Origin: Avena insularis | Taxonomy: Eukaryota > Streptophyta > Magnoliopsida > Poales > Poaceae | DNA: 64,000 nucleotides | Direction of reading: 5' to 3' | Assembly: GCA_023614405.1 (NCBI GenBank) | Contig: JAJUPC010000038.1 | Location: 1,240,001 to 1,304,000, forward strand | Part shown: one piece after another, positions 21,803-32,319 of the stretch | Numbering within the stretch: position 1 is the stretch's first letter | Layout of the letters: every line of letters begins with the position of its first letter | Notes under the pieces: generated by a model | The model's input: the letters and a program-made list of their open reading frames with translations, nothing else | What the model was told of the DNA's origin: nothing | The model's database searches: none | Program-made: the position numbers and the translations under genes

Positions 21803-24444
21803 TTCTTCTTGCTTCTTGTGACTAACTTAAAGGCGTTAAAGAAAAGTACTTGTTGGAAGATAACCCAAGAGTTTACTTGAGTCTTGGAAGTTATTAATTC
21901 TGTAATGACCTCTCCTTATCCTTTTTGTTTGCTTTTTGTGCCAAGAATGACCTCTAATGAGAGGGAACTAAGATTTGGCGAGTTGTTGTCCCGAAACAGA
22001 TTTCTGTCCTCCAACAAAAACATTCGTGAGGAGGCTCTGTAACTCGGATTGACCTCAAAATTTACGAATAAATCCCCCAGCATGTTGTCTAACTTTAGTT
22101 AGTTCAACACTTTTTGATTTGAGCAACACAACATGTCCGAAAAAATTCGTTTCTACCTACTGGTCTGTTTTGACATATTTCTGCCATTATTTGCATTTGC
22201 TTCTTATTGATTCCTTTTTGAGCTCTCTTCCGGTAAATTGAGTTTCTTTGAAGGAGTTATTACAGTAGCTTGTATTTTTAGTGAAAAGCCTTGCTGTTCC
22301 AAAGATTTGGCAGAGGTCTAATATCTTTTGAATAAGCTAATGTTGCTAATGAAGATTGTGTGAAGTTTTGTATGAAGGAAAAATTTCAGGTGTAGAGAGA
22401 GAATGATGCAATGAGATGAAGGATGGACAAAATCTCAAGCTTGGGGATGCCACCATGGTGTCACCCCAAGAAATATACAAGAGGTACAGGCGTCAAATCT
22501 TCGGGATGCCCAAGGCATCCCCTTCTTCATCAATAAAAAGCTTAGGTCTGTCTAGACACTTCACTTTTATTGTTTCATGCACAGTTGTGTTGTTCTTGGA
22601 GAGTCTTAGTTTTCGTTTGCTTTGCTTAGTTTTTTTAGTTTGCTTTAGTAGTTTGGACCCCCGCTCTTGCTGTGTTGTTTTGCAAATAAGTTTTCTTGGT
22701 GTTTGGAAAGGAGTAGTAAGTTCTTGCTTGAAGTGCAAGAGGATCTTGCATTGACTTTGACATAGACTTTAGCATGACATGCTAGGTGTTGTTTTTGCAT
22801 TATGCTTAGTGATTATTGCTGTAGCATGTCTTGTTCCAAACAATTGGGATTGCTTAGTGTGCCTTGAAGAAATTATGCGTTGTTTTAGCATGCAAAAGCA
22901 TAGTATTGTGGTTTTCTCCTTTGATGTTTTGCTTGGGTTGACATGGCACATGCTTACACCATGTTATCACTATGACAAGACACTATTAGACTATATGATC
23001 ATTTAGTCCTTGACTTGTAGTACCACTCTTTGCTTTGATTAGTTTGCTTTGTTGCATTGCATAATTATGGCCATTATTGCTCTCTTAGTTGGTTGCTCCC
23101 AGTCTTTTGCTAGACTCCACTTGTATGAGTAAATTCTACTCATCCTTCCAACTCCCAAGAAACCAAGTTATTCCAAAGTGTCCATTATAAACTCCTATGC
23201 ATGGTGTGTTACACCATTCCAAGTATATTCTTGTTTTCAACTATCTTCCAATTAAAAACTATTTTGTTATGTGAAAACTTAGTGATTAAAGCCCTACGAA
23301 CTTGATGGCACATTTTATTCTTTGACCCTAATAAACTTGAACCATTGAGGCAACTTTGTTGTATATGCTTGCACTTATAATTTGGGATTAGCAGAACCAT
23401 GTTGTCACGGGGAACGTTTTCAACATTGCACTTGTACCTTGTTGTACTCAGTTGATATCATGTTCTTTTGTTTATGGATGTCATCGGTGTGAAATAAAGT
23501 GGGGACTTGTAAGTCCATGGAGTTTGTATTTTGTGTTAGAGAAAAAGATTGCTGAGATCTATGAATCATCCTCAATAAAATTATATGCATATGGTAAAGA
23601 AAAAGATTGCTGAGATGCTCATTGTCTGCTTGCCTTGTCATTTTGGTTATGGGAAAGCTCCTGTACCATGTGCAAGGGGTACCCAGGTTGCGGTTCTCAA
23701 TGATATGCAAATACTTATAGTGACAAGAACTTACCTGGACCCAAAGTTGAGTATGCATGAGGTGTGGCCCTCATAGTCAAGAGACTTGAAATTTCCAACT
23801 TATACTTCGTCAAGCATATACTCCATCTTTGCCACTTTAACCTTAACCACTTCAAGATGCTTATGATAGGGGCAATGAGGGCTGAAAGATAATAAGTACC
23901 ATAATTTTTGGAAGCTCTTTTTGAAACTTGTAATCCCTGCTTCCTTTACAAAAAGGCCTTTCTTCCACCATTATTTAAGTCTCCACCTTCTACCTTTAGG
24001 CACCATTAAGAGAGCATAGTTGTCATTCTGTGTGCAATGTTCCAAAGCTTATTAATTGATGTATATTGCGTTATTACTTGCTCTTGTGCTATTTGTTTCT
24101 AGTCACCCTTGTGAACTTTGCAGGTGTCCTATGCATTATATTGCTACTCTATGAGGGACAAGCTGATTGCCACTATGCTATGTTTTCTGCATGTGAAACA
24201 AACAAATGTTTTTCAATGCATATTAGTCATGATATTTGTTTGTATCTTGTCATGTTGCATGCATAGTTACTATGTCTTATTGTTAGAACTCCATCTTTCA
24301 TGCACATGTTTAGATTTCTTTGATCCCAGCTTTCAATGTTTGCAAATGGTTGGATCTTTATTGTGAGGGTGCATGTCACCTCAAAAATTATTCTGTTTAT
24401 CACTTACCTACTCGAGGATAAGAAGGACTTAAGCTTGGGGATGC
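21803..24444 (+). other. Non-coding tail of gypsy S
   Basis: There are no supported genes across 2.6 kb. The tail ends with polypurine tract AAGCTTGGGGATGC (24431-24444). The segment 23400-23960 is repeated inversely at 13630-14330 in gypsy A. A short internal duplication of AAAAAGATTGCTGAGAT is at about 23543 and 23601. The open frames here are short and domain-free. Confidence 0.7.
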
Positions 24445-25209
24445 TGATACGTTGGAAACGTATCTATAATTTTTTATGCTCCATGCTTTTTTAGTATCTA
24501 CTTTTCTTTACTTGTCTACACTTTGAGGTGCTTTTTACATGTTTTCTGGTACTAACCTATTAACAAGTTGCAACAGTGCCAGATGCCTGTTTTCTGCTGT
24601 TTTTGGTTTCAGAAAAGTTAGTAAAGAAATATTCTCGGAATTGGACGGGACGAAGGACAAAGTCAATAACTTTTCGTGGGGAACAAGAAGTCCATAGGAT
24701 AGCCGGAGGACCTGGACAGGGGTGCATACCCACCCCAGGTGTAGGGGAAGGTGGGCCCGCGCCTGGCTAGGTTTTGGCAACCCTGGTCGCCTCCCAGACT
24801 CGCCCCTTCGCCTATAAGAAGCCCCTGATGCAGAAACACTTAGTACCCAATCAGAAATCCACGAAACCGTCTGTAGCCGCCACCATCGTCCCTAGATCGG
24901 GGGGTCTGAAGCTCTTCCTGGCACCCTGCCGGAGGAGAGATCATCCCGGAGGCCTTCTCTCCGGTATGATTTGTGAGTAGTTCCACCTTGGACTATGGTT
25001 CCATTTAGTAGCTAGATGGTTGTATCTCCTCCTTTGTGCTTTCATGTATAGATGTTGTGAGCTCCGTTCATGATCAAGATCTAATCTATTTGTAATCATG
25101 CATGTTGTGTTTGCAGGGATCCGATGGATATTAAGATTATTATGTTGGTTTGATTAATGGTTCTATCTTTATGATTCTATCATGTCTGTGTTGTTTGTGA
25201 TCTTGCATG
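24445..25209 (+). repeat. Gypsy S 3' LTR, truncated
   Basis: It starts TGATACGTTGGAAACG and follows the 5' LTR up to TGATCTTGCATG. At about 25209 it switches to sequence found at 34743 in the gypsy Y LTR. About 770 bp of its 3' end are missing. Confidence 0.85.
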
Positions 25210-25961
25210 CTAGAACTTAGCCATTTGGACAGTTGGTGGTAGTGGGATGATAGGTTGGAACGCGTCCATTTGGTCTAAGGGAAGGCTTCTGAAAGGTCCT
25301 GTCTTGGTGAAAATCAAGGCTTGTGTGGAAAGTGCACAACCTCTGCAGATGGAAAATCTAAGTACTTAGCCATGTCCCTGGAAAAGGACAACTTGAGCAT
25401 CAAGACATGGAAGCTATCAAGAATCTCCTCATCCCAATTTCTAAGTAAAAACTTGTGGGTGAACAAGGGTGAAGGACCTCAATGTCTATTGGTGGTTCCT
25501 TGGGAAGGTTTTGACAAAGAAAACTTAGTGTTTTCAACTAATAGGCAAAATCTATTTTGAGCAAAGCAAGCCAAGCTACACTTAGCCAAATTGCATATAG
25601 TATCTAGTCCACCTAAATTTATACTAAGGTATCACTTGCCAATACTATTCCAATGTATTGACCCACTGTGGCTGTAACTTGTGATGTTGCAGGTTACTCT
25701 GATGAGGATTAGGTGTCATGAGTCTACACTCAACATGTTTGCCTGTGGCACATGAAGATGAAGACTTTATTTATTTACCTATTCAAACTCTTGTACTAGG
25801 CCTGTGGCCTTGGAGTTGTAAGACTATGTTTATCTCTGGAATGGCTGTAATAATGACCTTTGTATCTGTGTACTTCATCTTAAACTGTGGATGCTAGCAT
25901 TGATCAAGTTACTAGAATTGCAATCACAGGATCCTTTTCCTTTATAAAGGAGGATCTTATA
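25210..25961 (+). repeat. Gypsy Y 5' LTR, 3' end only
   Basis: It is nearly identical to 34743-35498 of the 3' LTR, including a GTGGGGAAAG/GTGTGGAAAG stretch. It ends CTTATA where the other copy has CTTACA. The first ~2.4 kb are missing. Confidence 0.9.
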
Positions 25962-25963
25962 GA

Positions 25964-25974
25964 TGGTATCGAGC
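25964..25974 (+). other. Gypsy Y primer-binding site, degenerate
   Basis: TGGTATCGAGC, one base shorter than TGGTATCAGAGC (initiator-Met type). It lies directly after the LTR. Confidence 0.75.
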
Positions 25975-26125
25975 AACCTTTGTGTTGCCTGTAGGATTAT
26001 GACCCTAGGATTGGAAACCACTAAGGAAAAAATTTCAGCAACTTCTACACTTGTCTATTCTTCTCGTAAACTTTTCTAATCTTCTTTCTCATCTCTATTT
26101 GTAGATGAACTCCATCAACGAAGCC

Positions 26126-26611
26126 GTAAGGAAAGGACCACTCATGTAAATGACTTTGGAATGTGAGACAGAATTCCCCAAGTCTCTCAAGGACCTCATG
26201 GTTGCATTAGAGATACAAGGTGCAGCTGTGTACAAAGGTTTTCTTGTGATGGATGAAGGAGTGGAATACTGGTGGGTGCAACTTCACTTGTATAAAAACA
26301 AGGAAGACAACCACCAGGAAAAAGGATTATGCATGTTCACCAACCTAGTGGTGCACACTACATTCTTTGAATCAGCAAGGGATGCAGCTTGGAAGACCAT
26401 CAAAGAACTTGGTGATAGAGTCAAGTGCAGAATGCTCAACCTCCAAAATGATCTAAAGGAAGAGAAGAAACATACCCAAGAGTTGGAAGCTACCAACCAA
26501 ACCTTAAGAGGAGACATTATAGACTTAGTGATGGAGTCATGTGAGCAAGATAGATTGATTGCTTCTAGAAACATTGTGTTAGCCAACAGATCCAGTGAGA
26601 TAGGATTGTAA
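26126..26611 (+). pseudogene. Pre-gag ORF a of gypsy Y, coiled-coil C-terminus
   Basis: The first ATG (26104) follows TTTCTCATCTCTATTTGTAG, a good splice-acceptor context, but meets TAA after 14 codons. The frame resumes in phase at MTLECETEFPKSL (26150) and runs 153 codons. The N-terminal half has LKDLMVALEIQGAAVYKGF and EYWWVQLHLYKNKED. The C-terminal half is Lys/Glu-rich and heptad-like (RMLNLQNDLKEEKKHTQELE). I recognise no named family. The layout, a compact W-containing domain then a coiled coil, resembles ORF b/c downstream and the X ORF. Confidence 0.5.
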
Positions 26612-26809
26612 ACGTACTTCGTTAGTTGGACCACCACTTATCACCTTATTTTCCAAATGTTGCTTTAAAATAAGTTGAACCTTGGTTATTGTAATGGATC
26701 CATATGTGCCAGGACTTGTGTGTTTTGATTTCCAAGGATATGTATGTGATGTTTTGCCTTGTGTTTTATCCTGAATTGTGTTGTCCTAACTTTTCTATCT
26801 TATAAATAG

Positions 26810-27619
26810 ATGCCTACTGTTACCATCAGCACTGTTGAGGAGTTCCAGGAAACTCACTTTGGTCCTCGTATTGTTGAGCTTACTACTTTGCTCAATATCC
26901 CTCTTCCTACCATCATGGTGCTTCCCCTCACCAAGTTTGAGAGGAAAGACCTTTGGGGCCTGAAGGTCAACCAGCCCGGACGCCAGACAGAGCCTACCAC
27001 GGAGGCCATCATCTTCAAGATCATGCATGATGACAAGGAGAGAGGCCTTGAGGTAGTTATGCAGGATCTGATAGGACGTCTGCTAGGGAGACACTCCTGA
27101 CAGGTTAGAGGTACTCACTTCCACGTCTTGATGAAGCGTGATGAGGATGGAGAGTCCATCGACTTCGAGGACGATTCGAGGGACACAGCGGAGCCGATTC
27201 GTCTATACCTCCAGGACTTAGAGGCTCTCATTAGGCACGTGGACACTGACAGGACCAACGTCATGCTCAACAATGACGAACTCCAGGTGCAGCTTCGCGA
27301 GAAGGACAAGCTCTTCGCGGAGCAAGATGAGATAGTCAAGGAGATGGAGGCAAAGTTCGAGAGCCAGGACAGAAAGTTCAAGAGTCAGGAGAACCGAGTC
27401 CAGGATAGGAACAAGAAGATCCGGGACATGACTGAAGAACTGCAGGCCAAGGACTTCGAGCTCGAGCATCAGCGGACGGTGATTGAGAGGCTTCGTTCCC
27501 AGAAGAGGGCTCTCAAGGCCAAGATAGAGACCTTAACCACCAATGTCGAGGAATACAAGACCGCGATGGAGAATGCAGGTCTTACCTTTGTCGAGGAGGA
27601 GGTTGATGCCGAGGAGTAG
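26810..27619 (+). pseudogene. Pre-gag ORF b/c of gypsy Y: conserved LPLPTI domain plus long coiled coil
   Basis: The ATG at 26810 follows CCTAACTTTTCTATCTTATAAATAG, a branch-point-like, pyrimidine-rich acceptor context. The 96-codon first part has LTTLLNIPLPTIMV, DLWGLKVNQPGRQTE and IIFKIMHDDKER. After a TGA (27098-27100) a second frame (about 27128-27619) has an acidic DFEDDSRDTAEPIRLYLQDL and about 120 residues of charged heptads (REKDKLFAEQDEIVKEME, KALKAKIETLTTNVEEY). X carries a homologue: LLTRLDLPLPTIQG, CWGVKVIQPGQERG, then EKEEIIKQQEEAM. The family and function are unknown to me. Conservation in two gypsy subfamilies argues that it is a real element-encoded protein. Confidence 0.6.
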
Positions 27620-27850
27620 ATTTGACTACTCATTTATCATTTATTATCGTACTTGTTGTTTGAGAACTTGTTATTTGACCATCCGACATGTGGATGGCTT
27701 GCTATTTGTGTGTGTTTTACTTTGCGAACTTGTTATCTGGTTGTTGAACCTTTATCATTATGTTGCATGCTTTGTGATTGTTTATGTGATGTATTGTGCA
27801 TGAAAGCATCTATGGGCATCTCATCCTTATCTCTATTGAACCAACCACAG

Positions 27851-29275
27851 ATGCCTCCCCGTCGTGCAAACCCCAACCCCAACAACAACAACATCACTCT
27901 AGAAATGCAGCAGATGATGACCGCTCAAACTCAGCTGATGCAAATGATGACGACGTTCATCCAGAACCAAAACAACAACAATAACAACAACAATAACAAC
28001 AACAACAACAACCCCCCACCGGGTTTTGACATGCTTACCAGGTTCTTGAGATTGAGGCCAGCAAAGTTCTCAGGAACAACTGATCCCATGGTGGCCAATG
28101 ATTGGCTACGCTCTGTGAACAAGGACTTGGTAACTGTGGGCTATACTGATGCTGAAAAGGTCAGATTTGCAGAACATTTGCTGGAAGGACCAGCCGCCAC
28201 TTGGTGGGATAACTTCTAGATCACCACTCCCATCGAAGATGTGACATGGGCTATCTTTGAGGATGGCTTTCGTATTGCTCATATCTCATTTGGAGTGATG
28301 AGTCTGAAAAAGAAAGAGTTCCATAACCTGAAACAGCGCCACCGCAGCGTGGCTGAATATATTGAGGAGTTCAACAATCTGGCGCGATATGCACCGGATG
28401 AAGTTGACACTGATGCTAAGAGGAAAGAAAAGTTCCTCGAAGGGTTGAATGATGAGCTGAATCTGCAGTTGGCTGTGGCCTATGTTCCCAATTATCAGTC
28501 TCTCTGTGACAAGGCTGCTATTTTGGAGAACAAAATAAAGCAGGTTGAAAGCAGAAAGAGAAAGCACTCAGACAAGCACAGCTCGGGATCGTCACACAAA
28601 CGTTCCCATTATGATGACAGTGGAAGCTCAGGATCCCACAAGCATGGGAAATTCAACAAGCACCACGACCACAATCGTCATGACAACAAGCATCACCGTA
28701 GTCATGACAATGATAAGTACAAGAACCACAAGGGTGGATACAAGAGCCACCACAGTTGTAATGGAAGTGGAAGTGGAAGTCAGCCTGTCAAGAAGGACAT
28801 TAGTCAGGTTGAATGCTTCAAATGCAAGAAGATGGGGCATTATGCAAATGAATGCCCAGAAAAGAAAGTTGAAGGACCCAACAAGCCCAACCCTTTTCAG
28901 AAGGGACAGGTGAACCACATCAATGTGGAGGAAATCTATGAGGAGCCTGATGTTGTTGCTGGTAAGTTCAAACTCAATTCTGTTCCAGCATTTGTTCTCT
29001 TTGATACTGGTGCATCTCATTCATTCATATCAAGAACATTTGTTGAAAGAAATGAACTGCCGATAGAAACTATTGGGTGTCCTATAAAAGTAAGTTCTCC
29101 TGGTGGAGAAATGATAGTGAATTCAGGATGTCATGATCTAGTCATAGAGTTTGGGAAGTATAAGTTTCCCGTTAACTTGATAATGCTAAACTCCCAAGGG
29201 TTGGATGTCATTTTGGGAATGGACTGGATGACTAAGCACAAGGGAGTGATAGATTGTGCCAACCATACTGTCTAA
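27851..29275 (+). pseudogene. Gypsy Y gag and protease
   Basis: The ATG at 27851 follows AACCAACCACAG (acceptor-like). The N-terminus is rich in Asn/Gln (about residues 37-60). The gag core has FLRLRPAKFSGTTDPMVAND, LLEGPAATWWDNF, a TAG at 28217, then KKKEFHNLKQRHRSVAEYI and FLEGLNDELN. A 60-residue His/Lys/Ser-rich linker (28560-28780) precedes the zinc knuckle C-F-K-C-K-K-M-G-H-Y-A-N-E-C (28818-28859). The protease has LFDTGASHSFIS (about 29000) and DVILGMDWM (about 29205). It ends at TAA 29273. Gag forms the particle and protease cleaves the polyprotein. The DTGA catalytic motif is intact; the two stops make this copy defective. Confidence 0.9.
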
Positions 29276-32200
29276 CTCACAACTCCAGAAAATAAAAGGA
29301 TCAGATTCAAGACCAACTTTGAAGAAAGAAGGAGTATGCTAAATTCTCTTAAGGGGGTTAACATAGACAGTGTGCCAATTGTGAGTGAGTAACCGAATGT
29401 GTTTCCGGAAGAATTGCCGGGAATGCCACCAGATAGAGATGTGGAGTTTCTTATAGATTTGCTACCAGGTTCTGGACCAATAGCAAAGAGACCATATAAG
29501 ATGTCAATTGATGAATTGAAGGAACTCAAGAAACAACTTGGAGAACAGCTACAGAAAGGATTTATTCAACCAAGTTCTTCATCTTGGGGAGCCCCAGTTT
29601 TGTTCGTGGAGAAGAAAGATAGAAGTCAAAGGTTATGCATAGATTACCGTTCACTTAATGAGGTGACTATTAAGAACAAATACCCTTTGCCTAGAATCAA
29701 TGACTTGTTTGATCAGCTAGAGGAAGCTTGTGTGTTCTCAAAGATTGATCTCCGGTCAGGTTATTTTCAACTCAAGATAAGAGAACAAGACATACCTAAG
29801 ACAGCCTTCACCACATGGTATGGATTGTATGAGTATACCGTGATGCCATTTGGTTTGACCAATGCTCCAGCATACTTCATGAATATGATGAACAAGGTGT
29901 TCATGGAATTCCTTGACAAGTTTGTTGTCATTTTCATCGATGACATTTTAGTCTACTCCAAGAGCAAAGAAGAACATGAAGGACATTTACGTTTAATACT
30001 TGAGAAGTTAAGAGAGCATAAACTTTATGCCAAATTCAGCAAGTGCGAATTCTGGTTGAATGAAGTTGGTTTTCTTGGACATGTTATGACCAAGGATGGT
30101 GTAGCAGTTGATCCTGCTAAAGTTTCAGTTGTAACTAAATGGGAATCTCCCAAGACAGTGAAAGAAGTTCGTAGTTTCCTTGGCTTAGCAGGTTACTACA
30201 GAAGGTTCATTGAGAATTTCTCCAAGGTAGCTAAGCCTATGACAGAATTACTAAAGAAAGACAAGAAATTTGCTTGGTCTGAAGGTTGTGAACTCAGCTT
30301 TCAGGAATTGAAGAAGAGACTTGTGACAGCACCAGTCTTGTGTTTGCCAGACTTGGAAAAATATTTCCAAGTATATTGTGATGCATCTCATCATGGTTTG
30401 GGAGCAGTACTTATGCAAGAAGGAAAAGTTGTGGCATATGCCTCGAGACAACTCAAAACTCATGAAGTGAACTATCCTACTCATGATTTGGAGTTAGCCT
30501 CTGTTGTCCATGCCCTCAAAACATGGAGACACTACCTTTTGGGTAAGCATTGTGAAGTGTTCACAGATCACAAGAGTTTGAAGTATATCTTCACCCAGAA
30601 GGAAATTAATATGAGACAGAGAAGATGGCTGAACTCATCAAGGACTATGACTTAAGTTTGCAATACCACCCCGGTAAAGCAAATGTTGTAGCAGATGCTC
30701 TAAGTCGTAAGGTTTTTGTGAATGGCCTTACCAAAGGAGAATTGCCAGATGACTTGTGTTCCCAATTTAGAGATCTCAGATTGGAGATTGTGCCTGAAGG
30801 ACATCTTATGTCTTTGGATGTTCAGCCCACTTTGTTGGACAAGGTCAAAGAAGCCCAGAAGATTGATAAGGAAATTGAAGAAATTAAAGAAAAGATAGGC
30901 AAAGGAAAATCCAAAGGATTCCATGAAGATGAACATGGTACATTATGGCATGGGAAACGTATCTGTGTTCCACAAGATCCGGAGCTTCGGAAACTGATTT
31001 TGCAAGAAGCACACAACTCTCCATATTCCATTCATCCGGGAAACACCAAAATGTACATGGACATGAAGGAAAGATTTTGGTGGAATAATCTCAAGAAGGA
31101 CATCGCCGAACATATTGCTTTGTGTGATGTGTGTAATAGAGTGAAAGCGGAACACCAGAAACCAGCAGGTTTGCTTCAACCACTACCTATTCCTGATTGG
31201 AAGTGGGACAAGATTGGTATGGATTTCATTACCGGATTACCAAGGACCCGGTCAGGATACGATTCTATTTGGGTAGTAGTGGATCGCCTAACTAAAGTGG
31301 CTCATTTCATACCCGTGAATACAACCTATACAAGTACTAAGTTGGCCAAAATCTATATGAGTCGAATTGTGTGTCTACATGGAGTACCCAAGAGTATTGT
31401 GTCTGATAGGGGAACTCAATTCACTTCTCATTTTTGGAGACAGCTACATGAGTCATTGGGAATGAGGTTGGAATTCAGTACTGCTTTTCATCCTCAAACT
31501 GATGGACAAACCGAAAGGACTAATCAGATTCTTGAAGACATGTTGAGGGCATGTGCCCTAGACTATGGAGCCAGTTGGTATGAAAGTCTGCCTTACGCAG
31601 AAGTTTCTTATAACAACAGCTATCAAGCCAGCATTGAGATGGCATCGTTTGAGTTTCTCTACGGAAGAAAGTGTACCACCGCATTGTTATGGAATGGTGT
31701 GGGAGAAAGAAGTTTGGTCGGACCAGAACTTATCAAGGAAGCCGAAGAGAAGGTCAAGTTGGTTAAGGACAGATTGAAGATAGCACATTCCCGACAGAAA
31801 AGCTACGCAGATTCTAAGCATAGAGAAGTCACCTACGAAGTCGGTGATAGAGCTTATCTTAGAGTGTCACCACTTCATGGAGTGAAGAGGTTCGGAGTCA
31901 AAGGAAAATTGGACCCAAGATATGTTGGACCATTCAAGATTCTGAGTCGTAAAGGAGAAGTTGCCTATGAAATTGAACTTCCAGAATCTCTGTCAACTGT
32001 TCATAATGTGTTTCATGTGAGTCAGCTTAAGAAATGTCATCCAGAAATGGAAGAAACTTCTTTGAAGGATACTATACCTCTGGAAGAGGTTCAGTTGGAG
32101 AGTGATCTTACCTATTAGGAGAAACCTATCAAGATTCTTGAGACTGCAGAAAGAGTCACATGGACTAAGACCATCAAGTTCTGCAAGGTTCAGTGGAACC

Positions 32201-32307
32201 ATCACTCCGAAGAGGAAGCAACGTGGGAAAGAGAAGATGATCTTCGGAAAGACCACCCTCACCTATTTGCTAACCAACCCGAATCTCGAGGGCGAGATTC
32301 ACCTTAA
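29276..32307 (+). pseudogene. Gypsy Y RT, RNase H, integrase and chromodomain
   Basis: The frame follows gag-pro in phase with a TAA at 29390. RT has [56 protein letters not shown] and catalytic FIDDILVYS (about 29934). RNase H has [28 protein letters not shown] and [10 protein letters not shown] one-base loss at about 30628 (RRWL/ELIKDYD) shifts frame. Integrase has HPGNTKMY, CDVCNRVK, GMDFITGLP (D), SDRGTQF (D), FHPQTDGQTERTNQ (E) and VGPFKILSR. After TAG 32116 a chromodomain follows: IKFCKVQWNHHSEEEATWE to a stop at 32305-32307. Chromodomains direct insertion to heterochromatin. Apart from these breaks all catalytic residues that I can see are kept. Confidence 0.92.
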
Positions 32308-32319
32308 GGAGGTTAGATT
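32308..32319 (+). other. Gypsy Y polypurine tract
   Basis: AAGGAGGTTAGATT lies immediately before TGTAACATCC. It corresponds to the CTTAAGG(G)GGGTAG-type tract common in this LTR class, here with changes. Confidence 0.55.

Larger units (their letters stand above)
17971..25209 (+). mobile_element. Gypsy S: gag-only, Athila/Sabrina-like retrotransposon with truncated 3' LTR
   Basis: The 5' LTR is 17971-19506, with degenerate gypsy primer sites at 19514 and 19580. A gag plus protease-like ORF spans 19854-21802 and a long non-coding tail 21803-24430. Then come polypurine tract AAGCTTGGGG (24431) and a 3' LTR from 24445 that breaks off at about 25209 against gypsy Y. There is no RT, RNase H or integrase, so it depends on a partner. 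Its tail is homologous to gypsy A, which carries pol and is a plausible partner family. TGATACGTTGGAAAC... resembles LTR starts of abundant Triticeae gypsy families, but I did not verify the family name. Confidence 0.8.
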
